64,000 bases of DNA from Deltaproteobacteria bacterium (GTDB lineage Bacteria > JADJOY01). Made by a program: the position numbers and the translations under genes. Numbering within the stretch: the stretch's first letter is position 1; every line of letters begins with the position of its first letter. The stretch spans positions 124,001 through 188,000 of the forward strand of contig JADJOY010000014.1 of the NCBI GenBank assembly GCA_016713535.1, read 5' to 3'. Below the pieces are notes generated by a model. That model saw only the letters and a program-made list of their open reading frames with translations. It did no database searches and was not told the origin of the DNA. Below, one piece after another: positions 53,000-60,194 of the stretch.

Positions 53000-55789
53000 T
53001 CACTCGAATGGCACGTCGTCGGCGAGGAGCAGCCGCAGGTCCTCGATCGTGAGGGCGGTCTCGACCTCGGTGACTCCGGTGCCGAGCACGTCGGCGATCC
53101 ATGCGCTCTTGCGCCGGAGCGTCGCGACCTTGCGCTCCTCGATCGTCCTCGGGCTGCGGAAGTGCATGATCGTGACCGGGCGCGTCTGACCCTGGCGGTG
53201 GATGCGGCCGTTGCGCTGGTGGACCACGTTCGGGACCCACGGCACGTCGAGGTGGATCAGCAGGTCCGCCGAGTCCTGGAGGTTGAGGCCCTCGCGGGCG
53301 GCGTCGCTGGCGAGCAGCACGCGGTAGCGACCGGCGCGGAAGCCCTGCTCGATCTCGTCGATGCGCGCCGCCGGCACGCTGCCCTCGATCGAGGCGATGG
53401 TGTCGCTCGCCACGCCGCGCTGCTCGAGGATGCGCCGCAGCGCGCCGAGCGCGTCGAGGAAGCGGCAGAACACGATCGTACCGGGCGCGCCGCGCTCGAG
53501 CCGCTCGAGGATCAGCTCGCTCGCCTCGTCGAGCTTGGGGCTCGCGCCGCGGTATGCGTGGTCGACCAGGAGAGGCGAGATCGCCACCTGCTCGAGCCGC
53601 AGGATGTGCGTGAGCAGGCTGGCGCGCTCGCGCGGGCCGAAGCGGCGCGGGTCGATCGCCGCGAGGGTCTTGGCGGCGTCCTGCTTGAGGTCGCGGTAGA
53701 GCTTCTCCTGCTCGGTGGCGAGGCCGAGCTCGACCACCATCTCGCGCAAGGGCGGCAGGTCGAGGGCCACGTCGGGATCGGCCGCGGTCTTCAGGAACAC
53801 GTACGGCGAGACCCGCTCCTTGAGCTCGTCGAGGTGCTTGTAGCCCTTGATGTGGAACACCGGGCGGCGGCGACCGCGCAGCCTGAGGCGCTCGACGATC
53901 GCGTAGCGGGACGCGAACTCGCCCCACAGCGAGCCCAGGAGCCCGGGCTCGAGGTGCGCCATGAGCGCGTGCAGCTCCTCGGGGTGGTTGGGCATGGGGG
54001 TGGCGGTCAGGAAGAAGACGTACGGCGCGGCGTGGGCGAGTCGCGCGAAGCCGGCGGACGCGAGCGTCTTCGAGCCCTTCAGGCGGTGGGCCTCGTCGAC
54101 CACGAAGATCTCGGCGCCGAGGGCGGTGAGCTCGGGGACCTCGCGCTGCAGCGCGTGGTAGCCGACGATCACGAACGGCACGCGCCGCGCGCGCTCGTAC
54201 GCCGCGACGCGCTCGTCGCGATCACCGAACACCGCCACCACGTCGCGGTCGGTGAAGCGGCGGATCTCGCGCTCCCAGCCGACCAGGCGCGGCTTCGGCA
54301 CGACGACGAGCGCGCGCCGCGCCTCGCCCGCGTCCATCAGCGCGGCGGCGGCGGTGATGGCCTGGAGGGTCTTCCCGAGGCCGACGTCGTGGGCGAGGAT
54401 CCCGCGCTTCACCGCGAGCAGCCAGCGCACTCCTCGCTTCTGATACGCGTGGAGGTCGCCGGTCGAGAGTGCCTCGCGGCGGAAGCCGCGCGGCAGCGCG
54501 AGGTGGTCGTCGTCCTTCGCGGCCTCGAGCCGCGTGGCCTCGCGCAGGCGGGCTTCCTCGGCGAGGCGGCGCGCGACCTTCGCCTCGAAGAGAGCGCGTA
54601 ACGCTTCGGGATGAGCCTCGAGGAAGCCGTCGAGACGAGCCTGGAGCTCGCTCGTCCACATCGACGTTCCGCCGCCGAGGAGCTTGCGGATCTCGGCGCG
54701 GTCCTCGGGGCGGAAGATCGGGAAGCGCCGCAGGTCGTCGCGGTGCAGCTCGTCGATGCGCGGATGGAACACCGCGAGCTCGTCCTCGTCGATCGCAGGC
54801 GGAGGAGGCCGGGGTGCGATCCGCTTCGCGTTCGGTGAGGCGCGCTTCGAGCCCGATCGCGACGACGGGGTCGGGGTGGGCGCTGCCGCGCCCCGAGGGG
54901 TGCGCCGTGCGGCCCGCGCGCGCTCCTCCGGTGGCGCGATCGGGGGCGAGTCGCCGGCGGGCATGGGCGACGGAGCGTCCGATGGCGGTGGCTCGGGCGC
55001 TCGCGCTGGCGACCTCGCCGCTCGCGCCCGGGGAGGGGCCTCGGGCACCGCGGGTGCGGGCGCTGGCTCGCTCGCCGGGCGAATGCCCGGGATCGAGGCC
55101 ACGCGCGCGGCGCGGGCGGCGAACAGCTCCGCGATCCACGCCGGATCCTCCTCGAGGCGCGCCCGGTGGCGCTCGTCGATGCGCTTGAGCCAGTCGCGCT
55201 GCCGCGCCGAGAGGTCCTCGAGGCGCTTGGCGCGCACGTCGCACACGAACGTCTTCTCGTTCTCCCGCAAGGCGGGGTGGACGCGGATCTCGTCGACGGT
55301 GAGCTCGCGGAGCGCGGGGCGGAAATAGCGCGCCGCGGGCGGAAGATCGTCGAAGCGTGACTCGCGCACGCGGCGGCTCTCGACGATCGCCTCGCGCGCC
55401 TCGGCCGAGGCCAGTACCGTGAGCGCTCCTCCTCGGTCGAGAGCGAACTTCGCGGTCGGCAGCAGCCACCCCTCGAGTCCCCGCACGAACTGCGCGCCCG
55501 ACTCCTTCACCAGGGTCTTGGTGCGCTCCCAGGCGCGCTCGCCGAACGCGCGTCCGAACGTGAGCAAGAGCCCGTCGTCGTGGAGCGACACGTAGACCGG
55601 ATGGAAGCGCCGCTCGTCGCCGAGCACGAGCGGATACCAGTCGCCCGGGGGCGGCGCGGCTGGTTCGGGCGAGACGACACCCGTGGCATCGGTGCTCGCC
55701 GCGCGCGGGTTCGGTTTGGGGCTGCGCCTCAGGCTCACGGCGGCGAAGATACCGCCACTCGCGCGCGAGGTGGCCGCGCGGCGCACCAT
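53000..55789 (-). CDS. SNF2/SWI2-family helicase-like protein
   Basis: About 929 residues from ATG 55789. The N-terminal 250 residues form a family-specific domain (WYPLVLGDERRFHPVYVS; LEGWLLPTAKFALDRGG). A Pro/Ala/Arg-rich linker follows (about 265-345). The ATPase core has Walker A HDVGLGKTLQA, DEAH box VVDEAHRLKG, motif III FLTATPMPN, and helicase C motifs LLASDAAREGLNLQ and QRNGRIHRQGQ. It would translocate on double-stranded DNA or remodel nucleoprotein. Another ATG at 55822 is possible but overlaps the divergent gene start. No restriction or defence partner is adjacent. Confidence 0.82.
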   Translation of the reverse strand: MVRRAATSRASGGIFAAVSLRRSPKPNPRAASTDATGVVSPEPAAPPPGDWYPLVLGDERRFHPVYVSLHDDGLLLTFGRAFGERAWERTKTLVKESGAQFVRGLEGWLLPTAKFALDRGGALTVLASAEAREAIVESRRVRESRFDDLPPAARYFRPALRELTVDEIRVHPALRENEKTFVCDVRAKRLEDLSARQRDWLKRIDERHRARLEEDPAWIAELFAARAARVASIPGIRPASEPAPAPAVPEAPPRARAARSPARAPEPPPSDAPSPMPAGDSPPIAPPEERARAARRTPRGAAAPTPTPSSRSGSKRASPNAKRIAPRPPPPAIDEDELAVFHPRIDELHRDDLRRFPIFRPEDRAEIRKLLGGGTSMWTSELQARLDGFLEAHPEALRALFEAKVARRLAEEARLREATRLEAAKDDDHLALPRGFRREALSTGDLHAYQKRGVRWLLAVKRGILAHDVGLGKTLQAITAAAALMDAGEARRALVVVPKPRLVGWEREIRRFTDRDVVAVFGDRDERVAAYERARRVPFVIVGYHALQREVPELTALGAEIFVVDEAHRLKGSKTLASAGFARLAHAAPYVFFLTATPMPNHPEELHALMAHLEPGLLGSLWGEFASRYAIVERLRLRGRRRPVFHIKGYKHLDELKERVSPYVFLKTAADPDVALDLPPLREMVVELGLATEQEKLYRDLKQDAAKTLAAIDPRRFGPRERASLLTHILRLEQVAISPLLVDHAYRGASPKLDEASELILERLERGAPGTIVFCRFLDALGALRRILEQRGVASDTIASIEGSVPAARIDEIEQGFRAGRYRVLLASDAAREGLNLQDSADLLIHLDVPWVPNVVHQRNGRIHRQGQTRPVTIMHFRSPRTIEERKVATLRRKSAWIADVLGTGVTEVETALTIEDLRLLLADDVPFE

Positions 55790-55820
55790 TTCCCGACGGG
55801 ATGTTGCTATTGTGCCGGGC

Positions 55821-56878
55821 ATGTCGATGCGGCTCACGAGCCTCGGGGCCTGTCTGGCCACGATCTGCGCGACCGCGCTGGCTGGCGCGGGGTGTGGTGG
55901 CGCCGGCGGGAAAGCCGGCCTGGTCGACGAGCCGCTCACGTGGTCGGCCGCCGATGGCAGCTACCAGGTGGCCGGCGCCGAGAAGCGGCCCGCCGCTCGG
56001 GGCAACGGCCAGACGGTGCTCTTCTTCATGGGCGCGACCACCCCTCGGCCGTGGCGTTCGATCTGGCGGTGCCGGGGTACTCGTGGGTGGAGCATCTCGC
56101 GAGCCGGGGGTACCGCGTGTTCCGCTGGGACCCGAGCGGCTACGGCGACTCGGACGATCCCGCCGCCCTCGACGAGCCACCCAGCTCCAACCACCCGGTG
56201 TCGCGGACGGTCGTGGTCGAGCCGCAAGCGGAGCGGGTCGCCGACGACGTCGCGGAACGCACCGGCGACGACGCGCTCCACGTGATCTGCTGGTCGGCCG
56301 GCTGCTCGCCCGCGCTGGCCTTCGCGGCGGCTCGCCCCGAGCGTGTGCAGTCACTGGTGCTGTACGCGGCCACCTTCGGGCCGCTCTCGGGCCTCGGGCT
56401 CACGCCCTTCGATCCGGAGACCGCGATCACCAACTTCGTCGGCGCCTACCGCCTGACGTCAGCCGACGACGTGGCCGTGCGCTGGGACGACATGATCCCG
56501 GTCGACGACAAGACCGCGTACCGGGATCCCGAGGTGCTCGACACCTGGGTGCGGGACTTCCTGGCGTCGGATGCGACCTCGTCGCAGCGCAATCCGGTGT
56601 CGGTGCGTGTCCCGAACGGCATGCTCGCGGACAGCTACGACGTGCTGCTGGGGCACCCGCCGTACGACGCCGCGCGGGTCGTCGCGCCGGCGCTCGTGAT
56701 CCGTGGCGTCGACGACCCCGAGACCAACACCCGCGGCCAGAACCTGCTTCTCGAGGCGCTCGGCAGCACCGACAAGCAAGCGGTCGAGGTCTCCGAAGGA
56801 ACCCACTACATCACCGTCGAGCGCAGCCACGAGGCGTTCTGGGAAGTCATCGACGGTTTCCTGGACGATCACGGATAG
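55821..56878 (+). CDS. Exported alpha/beta hydrolase with variant nucleophile elbow, one frame break
   Basis: Starts at ATG 55821 with an export signal ending in a Gly/Cys-rich stretch (TALAGAGCGGAGG), perhaps a lipoprotein. The frame must change near 56040 (from GQTVLFFMGATT to HPSAVAFDLAVPGYSWVEHLA). The rest is intact: RVFRWDPSGYGDSDD, nucleophile elbow ICWSAGCSPA (first Gly of GxSxG replaced by Cys), Asp in VIRGVDDPETN, and His in EGTHYITVE. Total about 352 residues. Substrate unknown. It is divergent from the SNF2 gene, with starts overlapping or close. Confidence 0.7.
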
Positions 56879-56907
56879 GAAGCGGCGAATAGCGGTTTTT
56901 CCAGTGG

Positions 56908-56936
56908 TTGAAGCGTTCAACGCAGCGCGTTAGCAT
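56908..56936 (+). promoter_or_regulatory. Probable promoter of the EIIA-Ntr-like gene
   Basis: TTGAAG (56908-56913), 17-bp spacer, TAGCAT (56931-56936), 25 bp before the ATG at 56962. It lies in a short AT-richer gap after the hydrolase stop. Confidence 0.5.
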
Positions 56937-56961
56937 CGATGGATCACATCTACGAGGTCGC

Positions 56962-57495
56962 ATGCCCACCACCAAGAAGACGTCGTCGAAGAGCGCCAAG
57001 TCGGCCGCTGCCAAGGCCCCCGCCAAGCCCGCGCTCACCGGGCTCGCCGCGTACTTCGACGAAGCGCTGTTTCTTCCCGAGCTCAAGTCCAAGAACAAGG
57101 CCGAGGCTTTCGAGGAGATGGTCGACGCGCTCTGCGCGACCCTCGGCAAGCAGCACAAGCAGACGCTGCTCAGCATGCTTCACCACCGCGAGATGCTCGG
57201 CACCACCGGCATCGGGCGCGGCGTGGCGATTCCTCACGGACGAACCCTGCTCACCCGGCACCTGCGTGTGGTGTTCGGGCGCTCGAACACGGGTATCGAC
57301 TACGGCGCGCGTGACAGCGAGCCGGTCAACCTGATCTTCCTCGTGGTGGCGCCGTTCCAGGATCGCGGCAACGTCTACCTGCCCACGCTCGGCAAGCTCG
57401 TCGAGCTGGTGCGCGCCAAGCCGAACCGCGACAAGCTCATGGAAATCGAGACGTTCGATCAGTTCGTCGAGGCACTGTCGGCCCCGACCGCGTGA
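56962..57495 (+). CDS. PTS EIIA (PtsN-like) domain protein
   Basis: Encodes 177 residues from ATG 56962 with GAGGT upstream. The first 25 residues are Lys/Ala/Ser-rich (TTKKTSSKSAKSAAAKAPAK). The PTS_EIIA_2 domain follows: ELKSKNKAEAFEEMVDALC, HHREMLGTTGIGRGVAIPHGRTLL with the phospho-accepting His in IPHGR, and LIFLVVAPFQDRGNVYLPTLGKL. In the nitrogen PTS this domain is phosphorylated by NPr and regulates other proteins. No other PTS gene is nearby. The charged N-terminal tail is unusual and may mediate nucleic-acid or protein contacts. The zinc-ribbon gene follows 33 bp after the stop. Confidence 0.82.
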   Translation: MPTTKKTSSKSAKSAAAKAPAKPALTGLAAYFDEALFLPELKSKNKAEAFEEMVDALCATLGKQHKQTLLSMLHHREMLGTTGIGRGVAIPHGRTLLTRHLRVVFGRSNTGIDYGARDSEPVNLIFLVVAPFQDRGNVYLPTLGKLVELVRAKPNRDKLMEIETFDQFVEALSAPTA

Positions 57496-57528
57496 CGCGC
57501 GGGGACCGGACACCCCAGGGAGGGACGC

Positions 57529-57885
57529 TTGGAGGCCACGCTTCAGATTCTCCTCGAGATCCAGCACATCGATCAGCGTCTCTCCGAGCTCGATAACCCG
57601 GAGCACGTCCTGCAGTTCGAGAAGCTCGGCTTCCAGTGGCAGCCGGAGCATCGCCAGCAGCTCATCGAGCTGCGCGCCAAGCGCGCCGCCCAGATCGACG
57701 CCGAGCTCCTCGCTCACTATCAGGGTCTGAAGGAGCGCTACGGCGCGGCGATCGTGCCCATCGACGGCGGTATCTGCCTCGGCTGCTTCATGATGATCCC
57801 GACCGCGTGGGTACAGGACATCCGCCAGAGCCTCTCGGTCAAGACCTGCGGCCACTGCGGCCGCATCCTGTTCTGGGTGGGCTAG
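57529..57885 (+). CDS. Zinc-ribbon protein (CxxC...CxxC) with helical N-terminus
   Basis: Encodes 118 residues from TTG 57529 with AGGGAGG 6 nt upstream. An amphipathic helical N-terminus (LQILLEIQHIDQRLSELDN) leads to a C-terminal zinc ribbon: GICLGCFMMIP and KTCGHCGRILFW. This is the C-terminal architecture of the zf-RING_7/C4-ribbon family, often with a long coiled coil that is much shorter here. Role unknown, possibly nucleic-acid or protein binding. Likely co-transcribed with the EIIA gene. Confidence 0.78.
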   Translation: MEATLQILLEIQHIDQRLSELDNPEHVLQFEKLGFQWQPEHRQQLIELRAKRAAQIDAELLAHYQGLKERYGAAIVPIDGGICLGCFMMIPTAWVQDIRQSLSVKTCGHCGRILFWVG

Positions 57886-57918
57886 GTTTCAGCCCGCTTT
57901 CCCGATCGGCTGGAAACC
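57885..57918. terminator. Inverted repeat after the zinc-ribbon gene
   Basis: GGTTTCAGCC and GGCTGGAAACC form a stem of about 10 bp with one bulge and a 13-base loop, starting at the stop codon. There is no T-run. It may end transcription from the convergent genes. Confidence 0.4.
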
Positions 57919-57930
57919 CGCCGGCCCCGC

Positions 57931-58033
57931 GGAGGGCCCGCGGTCGAGCCCGGCGGTGCGAGGGACCGCGCCACCTCCATCACGGAGACGAACGGCGAGC
58001 GACGGATCGGCGGCGCCGGTATGGCCGCCCTCC
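57931..58033. repeat. Degenerate REP-like hairpins
   Basis: Decayed relatives of the GGAG-headed hairpins: plus at 57931, minus at about 57952-57978 (retaining the GGTCCCTCGC loop region) and minus at about 58009-58033. Stems are imperfect. Apart from the inverted repeat at 57885-57918 and these, the gap 57886-58113 holds nothing I recognise. Confidence 0.4.
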
Positions 58034-58113
58034 GGTCTGGCCGCCCTCGGCTCTGGACGCGCACGCTGCGTCGTTCGCCGGAGGGTTCTGTGCGAGCTGC
58101 GCGTGGGCGGCGG

Positions 58114-58677
58114 TCAGGGCCCCCGCTCGAAGGTCCCCGTGTAGGTCGCGGTCGCCAGGACGTGGCCCCTGGCGGCGTCTTCCACCTGGTCGTGGCTCGA
58201 CGCGGGCGGAAGCCCGAGCCCGGCCACGTCGAGCGCCAAGAGCTTGAACACGTAACGGTGGACGCCATGTCCCTTGGGTGGGCACGGCCCCCGGTAGCCG
58301 AGAAGCCCGAAGCCGTTTCGCCCCTGGCGCGCGCCGCCGGTGCCCGGGATCACGTCGTTTCCCGGCACACCCGCGGGCAGTGACCGCGCCTTGGCGCCGA
58401 GATCCCACGCGAGCCAGTGGACGAACGTGCCGCCGGGCGCGTCGGGATCCTCGACGATCAGCGTGAAGCTCTTCACGCCGGCGACGTCACCGCTCCAGGT
58501 GAGCGCCGGCGAGCGGTTGGCGCCGCTGCAGGTGTGCTCGAGCGGGATCGGCTGGCCCTGTGCGAACGCCGGGATGGTGAGGCTGAGCGGCTCGGCCGCG
58601 GCGCGCGGCAGTCCCGCCGCCACCAGCAGCAGCGTGAGCGCGGCGAAGCCGACGGCGTGAGGCGCGCGAGCGGTCAT
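58114..58677 (-). CDS. Periplasmic YbhB/YbcL-family (PEBP/Raf kinase inhibitor-like) protein
   Basis: Encodes 187 residues from ATG 58677. Signal peptide at residues 1-28 (GFAALTLLLVAAGLPRAAAEP). The PEBP fold is identified by GANRSPALTWSG, LIVEDPDAPGGTFVHWLAWDL and GYRGPCPPKGHGVHRYVFKLLAL, with the conserved Asp/His of the small anion-binding pocket. Bacterial members are of unknown function. It starts 14 bp after the stop of the PLP decarboxylase, so the two are probably co-transcribed. Confidence 0.85.
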   Translation of the reverse strand: MTARAPHAVGFAALTLLLVAAGLPRAAAEPLSLTIPAFAQGQPIPLEHTCSGANRSPALTWSGDVAGVKSFTLIVEDPDAPGGTFVHWLAWDLGAKARSLPAGVPGNDVIPGTGGARQGRNGFGLLGYRGPCPPKGHGVHRYVFKLLALDVAGLGLPPASSHDQVEDAARGHVLATATYTGTFERGP

Positions 58678-58691
58678 CGGGTCGCGTGGGC

Positions 58692-60137
58692 TCACGCGGG
58701 CTTGTGCTGGAAGAGCTCGTTCACGAACTGGGTCAGCACGCTCTCGGTGAGGGGAGCGGGCAGCGCGTTCAGCATCTCGTTGATCCCGGCCATGCGTCGC
58801 GGCAGCTCGACGCCTTGGAGCCCCGCCATCGCCAGCATCTGCGAGAACATCTCGGGCGTCAGGCTCTTGGGATCGATGGCCGCGAGCGACTCCCGCAGGC
58901 CGTCGGCGGAGTGGTCGGCGGGGATCGCCTTGGCGGTCTCGACGCACGCGCGCAGGTCGGTGAGGAACGGATCCACCCACGCCGAGGTGCCGGGCGTCAC
59001 GCACAGGTGGATGTTCTCCTTCGAGCCCAGGAAGCCGAGCTGCGGCTGCACGTACCAGTCGCGCTCCTTCATCTCGTCGATGACGTGGAACACGTTCACG
59101 GTGTCCGATGTGAAGGCGATCAGGCACAGCTCGGGGGTGCCGAGGATGCGCAGGTCGGGGATCTTGGGGATCTCGGCGATGAGCCGCCGCGAGGCATCGA
59201 AGATCCTGCGCGCCAGCGCCGCGTAGCCCTCGTCGCCCAGGTGGTGCATGACCGCCCACGCCGCGGCGAGCGGTCCGCCCGACTTGGTGCTCTGCACCGT
59301 CGGGTTCACGATCGTGTACCCGGTCCAGGTCGAGCACGCGAAGATCTGGTGGCGGCGCAGCTCGGCGCTCTTGTAGAGCACCACGGACGCACCCTTGGGG
59401 CAGAACGCGTACTTGTGGAGGTCCATCGAGATCGACGTCACGCCGGGCACCGTGAGGTCGAAGTCGACGTGGGTCGCGCCGAAGCGGCGGAAGTAGGGCA
59501 GCAGGAAGCCACCGATGCAGCCGTCGACGTGGAAGAGCAGCTCGTGCTCGAGCGCGAGCCGGCCGATCTCGGGGATCGGGTCGACGACGCCATGGGCGTA
59601 GGACACCGCCGAACCGACGAGCAGGATGGTGTTCGGCGTGATCGCCTTGCGGATCGCGTCGACGTCCGCCTTGAACGTCACCGGGTCGACCGGCACCAGC
59701 ACCGGCTCGACGCACAGGTAGTGCGCGGCCTTCTGGAACGCGGCGTGCGCCGTCACCGGCAGCACGATCTCCGGCCTGGCGATGTGCGGGCGATGCTCAC
59801 GCGCCCAGTCGCGGGCGGTCTTGACCGCGAGCAGGATGCTCTCGGTGCCGCCGCTCGTGAAGCTGCCGACGGTGTGCTCGTCGCCGCCGAGGTGCGCGGC
59901 GGCCATGGCCACGACCTCGTTCTCCAGGCGTAGCAAGCTCGGGAAGGCGGTCGGGTCGAGGGCGTTCTCGGTCATGAAGCGCGCGAACGCCTGCTTGCCG
60001 ACCTCTTCCACCTCGCGCCCGGCGTCGTAGACGTAGGCCCACACCCTCCCGCTGCGCCACTCGAGGTCGTTGGCCCGGAACTGCTCTAGCTCGGCCAGTA
60101 CCTGCGCTCGGTCGCTTCCATGTTCGGGCATCTTCAT
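58692..60137 (-). CDS. PLP-dependent decarboxylase/lyase (group II; MfnA or sphingosine-1-phosphate-lyase-like)
   Basis: Encodes 481 residues from ATG 60137. The PLP-binding core includes GSFTSGGTESILLAVKTARD, FHVDGCIGGFLLPYF (Asp to the pyridine N), and the Schiff-base lysine in SISMDLHKYAFCPKGASVVLY. The domain and the N-terminal RVWAYVYDAGREVEEVGK are closest to sphingosine-1-phosphate lyase and tyrosine/aspartate decarboxylases. No signal peptide or membrane anchor is seen, so it is soluble. Substrate is undecided: an L-amino acid such as aspartate, glutamate or tyrosine, or a long-chain base phosphate. Confidence 0.8.
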   Translation of the reverse strand: MKMPEHGSDRAQVLAELEQFRANDLEWRSGRVWAYVYDAGREVEEVGKQAFARFMTENALDPTAFPSLLRLENEVVAMAAAHLGGDEHTVGSFTSGGTESILLAVKTARDWAREHRPHIARPEIVLPVTAHAAFQKAAHYLCVEPVLVPVDPVTFKADVDAIRKAITPNTILLVGSAVSYAHGVVDPIPEIGRLALEHELLFHVDGCIGGFLLPYFRRFGATHVDFDLTVPGVTSISMDLHKYAFCPKGASVVLYKSAELRRHQIFACSTWTGYTIVNPTVQSTKSGGPLAAAWAVMHHLGDEGYAALARRIFDASRRLIAEIPKIPDLRILGTPELCLIAFTSDTVNVFHVIDEMKERDWYVQPQLGFLGSKENIHLCVTPGTSAWVDPFLTDLRACVETAKAIPADHSADGLRESLAAIDPKSLTPEMFSQMLAMAGLQGVELPRRMAGINEMLNALPAPLTESVLTQFVNELFQHKPA

Positions 60138-60194
60138 CGGCGTCCTCGGGTTCGGTCGAGCGGGTTGGGAGAGACGGCCACGCGACGTGGCGGA

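Noticed and set aside
53000-55789. SNF2 gene as part of a DISARM- or Druantia-like defence system
   Set aside because: No methyltransferase, nuclease or other defence partner adjoins it; the neighbours are a TetR-desaturase unit and a secreted hydrolase.
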